Assembly: GCA_036245805.1 (NCBI GenBank)
Contig: BTRK01000004.1
Coordinates: forward strand, 3,162,001 to 3,226,000
Direction: 5' to 3'
Origin: Pristionchus mayeri
Taxonomy: Eukaryota; Nematoda; Chromadorea; Rhabditida; Neodiplogasteridae
DNA: 64,000 nucleotides
The notes beneath the pieces were generated by a model, which saw nothing but the letters and a program-made list of their open reading frames with translations, did no database searches and had not been told where the DNA came from. Positions 57,069 to 64,000 of the stretch are shown here, in pieces; the stretch's first letter is position 1, and each line of letters begins with the position of its first letter. Made by a program: the position numbers and the translations under genes.

Positions 57069-58278
57069 AGGGTATCGCGAGCCAGTGGAAGTGGCCGGGA
57101 ACATTTTCAAAAAAGTTGTTCCCAAGTTGATTCATATAATGGTAAAATAATGTCCCGGAGACAAAATGTCGAAAAATATAGGTCATTGGACCAGAGCCGG
57201 CTTGTAGGAAATTTCCGGTTTTGCACCTGGCCATACTGTTTCTCAGCTCCCAGACGAGCTACAGAGGTGGCATTGGGCTCAAAATGTGCAGAAAATTATT
57301 TCCAGAAACTTTACTGTTCAGCTCAAGGCGATTGGACAAAGTTGAAAAACTATGTGATTAAAAAACCATTTTCCGGCTCAAAATAAAACAAAATTTCTCT
57401 ATAAAGCGGTAGAGCGATACAGTTTTTTACTACAGAATATGAAAGAAAGTGTCCATGTACATAATATAAAAATATAAAATGCAAAATTGGAGATACGTGA
57501 GATTGGCATTTTTCACTCAAACATGGCATTCTGAAGAAAAAGTCGAAAAATGGATATTTTTCATTTTTGTTCCTTCTTTATCAAATTTTTCCAAAGTGTT
57601 GTATGGGCAATGCGAAAGTGGAAAATACTCTTTTGGAAAATTATTTACAAGTTTGTGCTCAAAATGGCAATCTGCCCAAGAAATGTTTTGTTGTTATCAA
57701 TTAATTTAATTGTGTGCAGAAACTTGTAAAATAATTTTCCAAAAGAGTATTTTCCACTTGCGCATTGCCCCTACAACACTTTGGAAAAATTTGATGAAGA
57801 AGGAACAAAAATGAAAAATATCCATTTTTCGACTTTTTCTTCAGAATGCCATGTTTGAGTGAAAAATGCCAATTTCACGTATCTCCAATTTTACTTTTTA
57901 TATTTTTATATGATGTAAATGGACACTTTCTTTCATATTCTGCAGTAAAAAAACTGTATCGCTCTACCGCTTGATAGAGAAAATTTTTTTATTTTGAGCC
58001 GAAAAATGGTTTTTTAATCGCATAGTTTTTCAACGTTGTCCAATCGCCTTGACCTGAACAGTAAAGTTTCTGGAAATAATGTTGTGCACATTTTGAGCCC
58101 AATGCCACCTCTGCCCAATGCCACCGGAAATTTGCTAAAAGCAGGCTCTGGGCCAATGACATATATTTTTCGAAATGTTGTCTCCGGGACATTATTTTAC
58201 CATTATATGAATCAAATTGGGAACCACTTTTTTGAAAATGTTCCCGAGGTCACTGTTTTTCATCCACTGACTCGTGAT
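57069..58278. mobile_element. 1.2-kb palindrome
   Basis: The left arm from GGGTATCGCGAGCCAGTGG mirrors the right arm ending CCACTGACTCGTGATAC. The arms of about 580 bp share AAATAATGTCCCGGAGACAA, ATATCCATTTTTCGACTTTT and CACTTTGGAAAAATTTGATG. They meet near 57705-57720. Frames on both strands are mirror copies. 56827-57068 and 58279-58696 hold no gene. Confidence 0.85.
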
Positions 58279-58696
58279 ACACATGTTATAGTGAAATTTT
58301 TCTCAAATATTGGCGAAAACATAATTGTCCCAAGATCTGCTGAGTTCTTTGAAGTGGCCTTCAGCGTTCTGATATTTTGTTAGGATGTCAACGGTTGAAG
58401 GAGCGGGAATCCAATAAAATCTGAAGAAATTATGTTTTTTTTCAGCTGTGAGCGCTTCTAATATCAGTCTTTCTAAATCCATGAGCACCAACCTTTTCCT
58501 CAGTTGAACTTGGAATTCTCGCTTGACTCTAGGCTGCGATATGACGAAAATAACGATATTGATTGGAACGGATCTAGAAAAATTGAAATACGTCCCGGAT
58601 TGTTCGTTAAACAGTATTCACATTGTGTGAGAGAGATGTAGAAACTCGCCAAATAATGCTGCTAGATTCGGATCCTAAATCGTGATTTTTTTCATT

Positions 58697-60166
58697 AAAG
58701 GTCCTCCGAAACCACCGATTTTTTTCAAATTCGCGGCTAGTGATTGAACCGCAAGCCCTTGCGCGCAATTTCGAAAATTGTACAGTATCATACAGTAGAT
58801 CGAGCACCAGGGGGGTACTGTATAAGGCATGTATTTTCGGGTCATGGTCGATAATTGTGTCATGGTAGATCAAGACTAAGTACCGTGCAAAATCGATCGT
58901 ACAGTACTTCTAGATACCGTATACCGCTATCGAAATCCCGATTATCGAGAACTAACTTTATTTTCATAAAGTCAATATACCGTACCTAATTAATCCTACA
59001 GTACCCATACCGTAACCCAGTGTACAGTACCCCTTGCTACCGTAATCCACACCACTGCGGTCAATCGTAAACTGACTTTTTTCCAAAACATTTTCTATTG
59101 AGTTGATTTTTGCTCAATACCGTACCCAATCGATCATACAGTACCACCAGATACCGTATACCTCTACCTTAACCCCGATTATCGCAAACTAACTTTATTT
59201 TTAAAAAGTCCTGGTACCGTGCCCAATCGATTATACACTACCCAAGTAACTACCGTAACCCAGTTCCGTGGGTCAGATCCAGTTCCTTGGGTCAAACATT
59301 TTTCTAAATATTTAAAACATTTTTCTAAAAATCCAAAATTGATCTTAAAATGATTATACAATAATCACATATACGGTAGTATACTTTAAAATAATTTAAA
59401 AATCGATTTGGGATTTTTAGAATAATGTTTGACCCAAGGAACTGGATCTGACCCAAGGAACTGGGTTACTGTAGTTCCTTGGGTAGTGTATAATCGATTG
59501 GGCACGGTACCAGGACTTTTTAAAAATAAAGTTAGTTTGCGATAATCGGGGTTACGGTAGTGGTATACGGTATCTTGAGGTACTGTACTATCGATTGGGT
59601 ACGGTACAGAGCAAGAATCAACTCAATATAAAATGTTTTGGAAAAAAGTCAGTTTACGATTGACCGCAGTGGTGTGGATTACGGTAGCAAGGGGTACTGT
59701 ACACTGGGTTACGGTATGTGTACAGAAGGACCGATTGGGTACGGTATCTTGACTTTTTGAAAATAAAGTAAGTTCTCAATAATCAGGGTTACGGTAGCGG
59801 TATACGGTATATATGTGTACTGTACTATCGATTGGTTATGGCACTAGTCTTGACCTACTGATGACCTACTATCGATTTTCACCATGACCCCTATACATGC
59901 CTTGTGCACCGCACCCCCTCACACTTGCTGCCATTTCTGAACAGCTATGAATGCTACCCTACAGTAACCACTATTTGAAATTGTCTCTATCCTACCACGA
60001 TCGTGCGGTTCAATCCATTCGATATTTCACACATTATCGCTAATTACGAGCCCTGGGGCTATTTTTGTTCAATTTCTTTGTTGATGGCACATTTTTCTCA
60101 CTGAATAGCAACGTTTAAAACAATAATAAGAGGGGGTAATTTTTGGCTTTCGGAGGACCTTTAAAG
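58697..60166. mobile_element. 1.47-kb inverted-repeat element rich in TACCGTA/TACGGTA
   Basis: AAAGGTCCTCCGAAACCACC at the left mirrors GGCTTTCGGAGGACCTTT at the right. Inside, units of ACCGTA, CTACAGTA and TACGGTA recur dozens of times and pair across the centre near 59370. The two arms are diverged, with several indels. Non-coding; comparable CTACAGTA-rich elements are common in nematodes. Confidence 0.8.
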
Positions 60167-60759
60167 ACAAGAATAAATAAAACTTTGTCGACGTAATGCA
60201 GATTGAATAAATGTGAAATATTTGCGAGCGGTACAGAAAAGGCACGGAAAAGGGCAGAGTATGACATTGCCTGAGAAAATATATTCCTCATCTTTGAATT
60301 CTAATGTCCCGTGATATTATATCGTTATAGTTTGGGGGAGTTGTTTAGTGCTAAAAACAGTTTCGTAAACGCCGAAAATCGAATTTTGGCACTGAAACTT
60401 TCAAAGTTTCTAAACCGACAAATTAGTACGATAATTGGTAAAATGTATGTACGTGCTACGATAATGTTGTAAACATCGTTTAAGAAAACTTACTCGGACA
60501 ACTCTGGTTTTCAGCAGTTTGGAACTTCGTGGAAAGCGAATAAGTTAAGCTTGTTCTGGTCATTTCATTATGTCTTTTGTTTGCCAAGTAAAGATAAAAG
60601 AATGTCTGAATAAATAATCGGAATGTTATATAAATGCTGATTTTCGATACAAGTATTCCAACTGTTAGAAGAACAGTTTGCAGTGAAGTAGTGATTAGTA
60701 TTGACAGTAAAACGCTGGTTACGAATCCTTAATTCATTGTTGCTTTAAGCTGCTGCTAT

Positions 60760-61410
60760 TTACTTACCGGATGACCATCCGATTGAAGTAACAAAACTGC
60801 AAACAAAAGTAATGGCGATTATCGATATTGATAAACCAGAATCTTTTTGATTCTAACAGACAATTCTGCATTATTCATTCACAATTTCGGCATACCTCAT
60901 AATCAGCAATATGCAGTGTGGCAAAAAAAACTCTCTACTACCTGTAAAATTTGAAATCATCGTACGCATAGAGAAGCAACTCACCAATCCAACAAACATG
61001 TACATGCTGAAGAAAATTGAATGTAGATGCATTATCGAAGACATAAAAAGCAGTTTGTCATATCGGTGGGCTAAAAAAACAAAATTCTTAAGAGACTGAA
61101 TCATAGTCACCATGCATATTAATATGCCCGCCCTCAAGCAGTTGAAGAGCGATTCTACTAAAGATGAGAACGAAAAATTTGCAGAAAAGGCTATGATTAT
61201 TCGAGCGAGATTTGGGTGCACACAGGAGATCTGAAGTAGAGTATTCACTAGTCATGAGGAATAGTCCATCCAGTGAGAGCATACACAGAAGCCAAGAGGA
61301 CAAACGAGCCGGCCACAATGGCGATAAGCTCTAGAAAAAGCATCAGATTGAGGAACAAGAGGCTCCATCCAGGTCTGAGAGCGCTCGAATCCAAAAATAT
61401 AGCGATGAAT
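60760..61410 (-). pseudogene. Chemoreceptor-like GPCR fragment (sre-like?)
   Basis: Exon-like stretch 61249-61410 has FLDSSALRPGWSLLFLNLML and FLELIAIVAGSFVLLASVYAL. Next comes CVHPNLARIIIAFSANFSF, where the HPNL motif before a membrane segment suggests an sre-type receptor. Then YDKLLFMSSIMHLHSIFFSMYMFVGL ends at a GTGAGT donor near 60984, and a short piece FCYFNRMVIR lies near 60772. Frames between the first two pieces do not join through a normal intron, and no TM4-TM7 or start codon is evident. The family assignment is tentative. Confidence 0.45.
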
Positions 61411-61555
61411 CTAGGAAGAATTTAGAAATTAACCTAAAATTTATCAGCTTACCGGCACTCATCATTTTCGTATGTGTCGTTACAATTGAAGAACATTCGA
61501 AGCAATATTATAGTTAGACAACTCAAGCTCCGCCCACTTTGCTCTGACACTTTCC

Positions 61556-61885
61556 CCTCGAAAGCGAGATCTGGGGGACACAGGCTTCATTCGAAACCAA
61601 ATCACTAGCTCAAAAATGAATTTGGAAGCTCTTTTCATCCTCTTTCGAATGAGCTTCCGGGACCTTTGAAAATCCTTCAATGGGTAGGTCAGCATACAAG
61701 TTTTATCGAGCGAATTTGCTTAGAAAACTATAAAACTCGTATGCTGACCTAATCAGAAGAGGATTTTCCAGGGTCCCGGAGGTTCATTCGAAAGAGGATG
61801 GAAAAAGCTTCCAAATTCACTTTTGAACGAATGATTTGGTTGCGAACTCATCATGTGTCTCTTCGAGTTCGAAAGGCGCATGACT
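61556..61885. mobile_element. Foldback element with about 140-bp arms
   Basis: GTAGGTCAGCATACAAG near 61682 pairs with CTCGTATGCTGACCTA near 61737. The arms extend outward through CATCCTCTTTCGAATGAGCT / TTCATTCGAAAGAGGATG and GAATTTGGAAGCTCTT / AAGCTTCCAAATTC. 61886-62542 holds no gene; a CT-rich patch near 61895-61960 faintly resembles the short hairpin family. Confidence 0.75.
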
Positions 61886-62542
61886 CGTGACCCTCTCCTC
61901 CCTCTCCCTCCCCTCCCTCCACCAGTCTCTCACTGACTAGAGAGCGCCCCGCCTACGTGAAAGCTCGCTTTCTTCTCCTGTAGGGTTCGGCGAAGCTCTA
62001 CACGATCGTTTCGAGAATTGAAAAGACAATGGAGAAATAGGCTCCGCCCCCCTTTCTCTCGTCTCGCTTTTTGGGACTTTCACGTTATGCTCAATTCACC
62101 CACATTTTCGCCATATATATCAAACATTAGATATCAACCTAATTCAAAATGCATGGTCTTATTTAGCCCCTTAAGCACACATTAAGACTGTGTGACGATT
62201 TCGGCTAACCTCCTTGTGGTCCCTAATTAAAGTTATAGAGACTTGTGGATTAAAAAAAAACATTTAAAAGAATAGAACGCCAGTGGTTGTTGGTGAGGTG
62301 TGGTTAGAATCACGACTATTAGGCTGCCTTGATTCATTACCAACTGCAGTAAATCATGTGCATTATCGAGAAATTCGTGACTTCAACCGGTTTATAACAA
62401 TGTTATCTTGTGAGCGCTCACGTTGCGTACATGGAATGCATTTATTGGGTATTCCGCAAAGCGATGCGAAAATAAGCTGATAGGGATCGGCACTCTTGAA
62501 ATCGCAAGGTGACTTTATGCTTCATACTATTGATAATCGCTT

Positions 62543-64000
<1,458 letters not shown>

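Overview
This window is nuclear DNA from a nematode. It carries several chemoreceptor families that are restricted to nematodes (str, srd, srab and srsx types), a CDR-family protein and CYSL-type cysteine synthases. Its genes are cut into many exons of about 50-150 nt by short GT-AG introns. That exon density fits a diplogastrid such as Pristionchus better than Caenorhabditis, but the genus is an inference from gene structure only.

Layout from left to right. 0-5 kb: the tail of an ABC transporter nucleotide-binding domain, a tRNA-Thr-like relic, a LINE fragment and three palindromic elements. 6.9-9.8 kb: a decaying srsx-like receptor, an unidentified exon and the 3' half of a LINE. 10.2-12 kb: an intact seven-exon CDR gene on the minus strand. 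14-20 kb: a transposon graveyard, with a foldback element, a broken hAT transposase carrying a mariner-like insertion in an intron, and a 1.95-kb element with about 500-bp inverted repeats. 20-24 kb: a str receptor (+) and an intact 12-exon srd receptor (-). 24.3-26.5 kb: four small inverted-repeat elements. 27.4-36 kb: a minus-strand gene row made of a type I membrane protein with the layout of a class I fusion protein, a class 3 lipase, a sulfotransferase and an srab receptor. 37-47 kb: two related 1.87-kb palindromic elements, a seven-exon gene of unknown function, a 1.6-kb inverted-repeat element and a cysteine synthase pseudogene. 47.5-52.8 kb: a 2-kb palindrome and an intact cysteine synthase paralog. 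55-64 kb: an intact str receptor, two more palindromes, a receptor fragment and the 3' part of a CYP4-like cytochrome P450 that runs off the right edge.

Biologically the window mixes environmental sensing (six receptor loci) with detoxification and metabolism (CDR, sulfotransferase, P450, cysteine synthase, lipase). At least a quarter of it is inverted-repeat mobile DNA. One palindromic element sits inside a coding exon of the cysteine synthase pseudogene with a 4-bp target duplication, and a relative sits between TTAA repeats inside an intron of the intact copy.

The most unusual gene is at 27.4-29.5 kb: signal peptide, short N-terminal piece, RSKR furin-type site, long hydrophobic stretch, helical region, C-terminal membrane anchor. 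All seven exons join in frame. A second recurrent signal is a family of roughly 70-115-bp perfect or near-perfect hairpins, mostly in introns or near genes, whose two arms match each other although the arms differ between copies.
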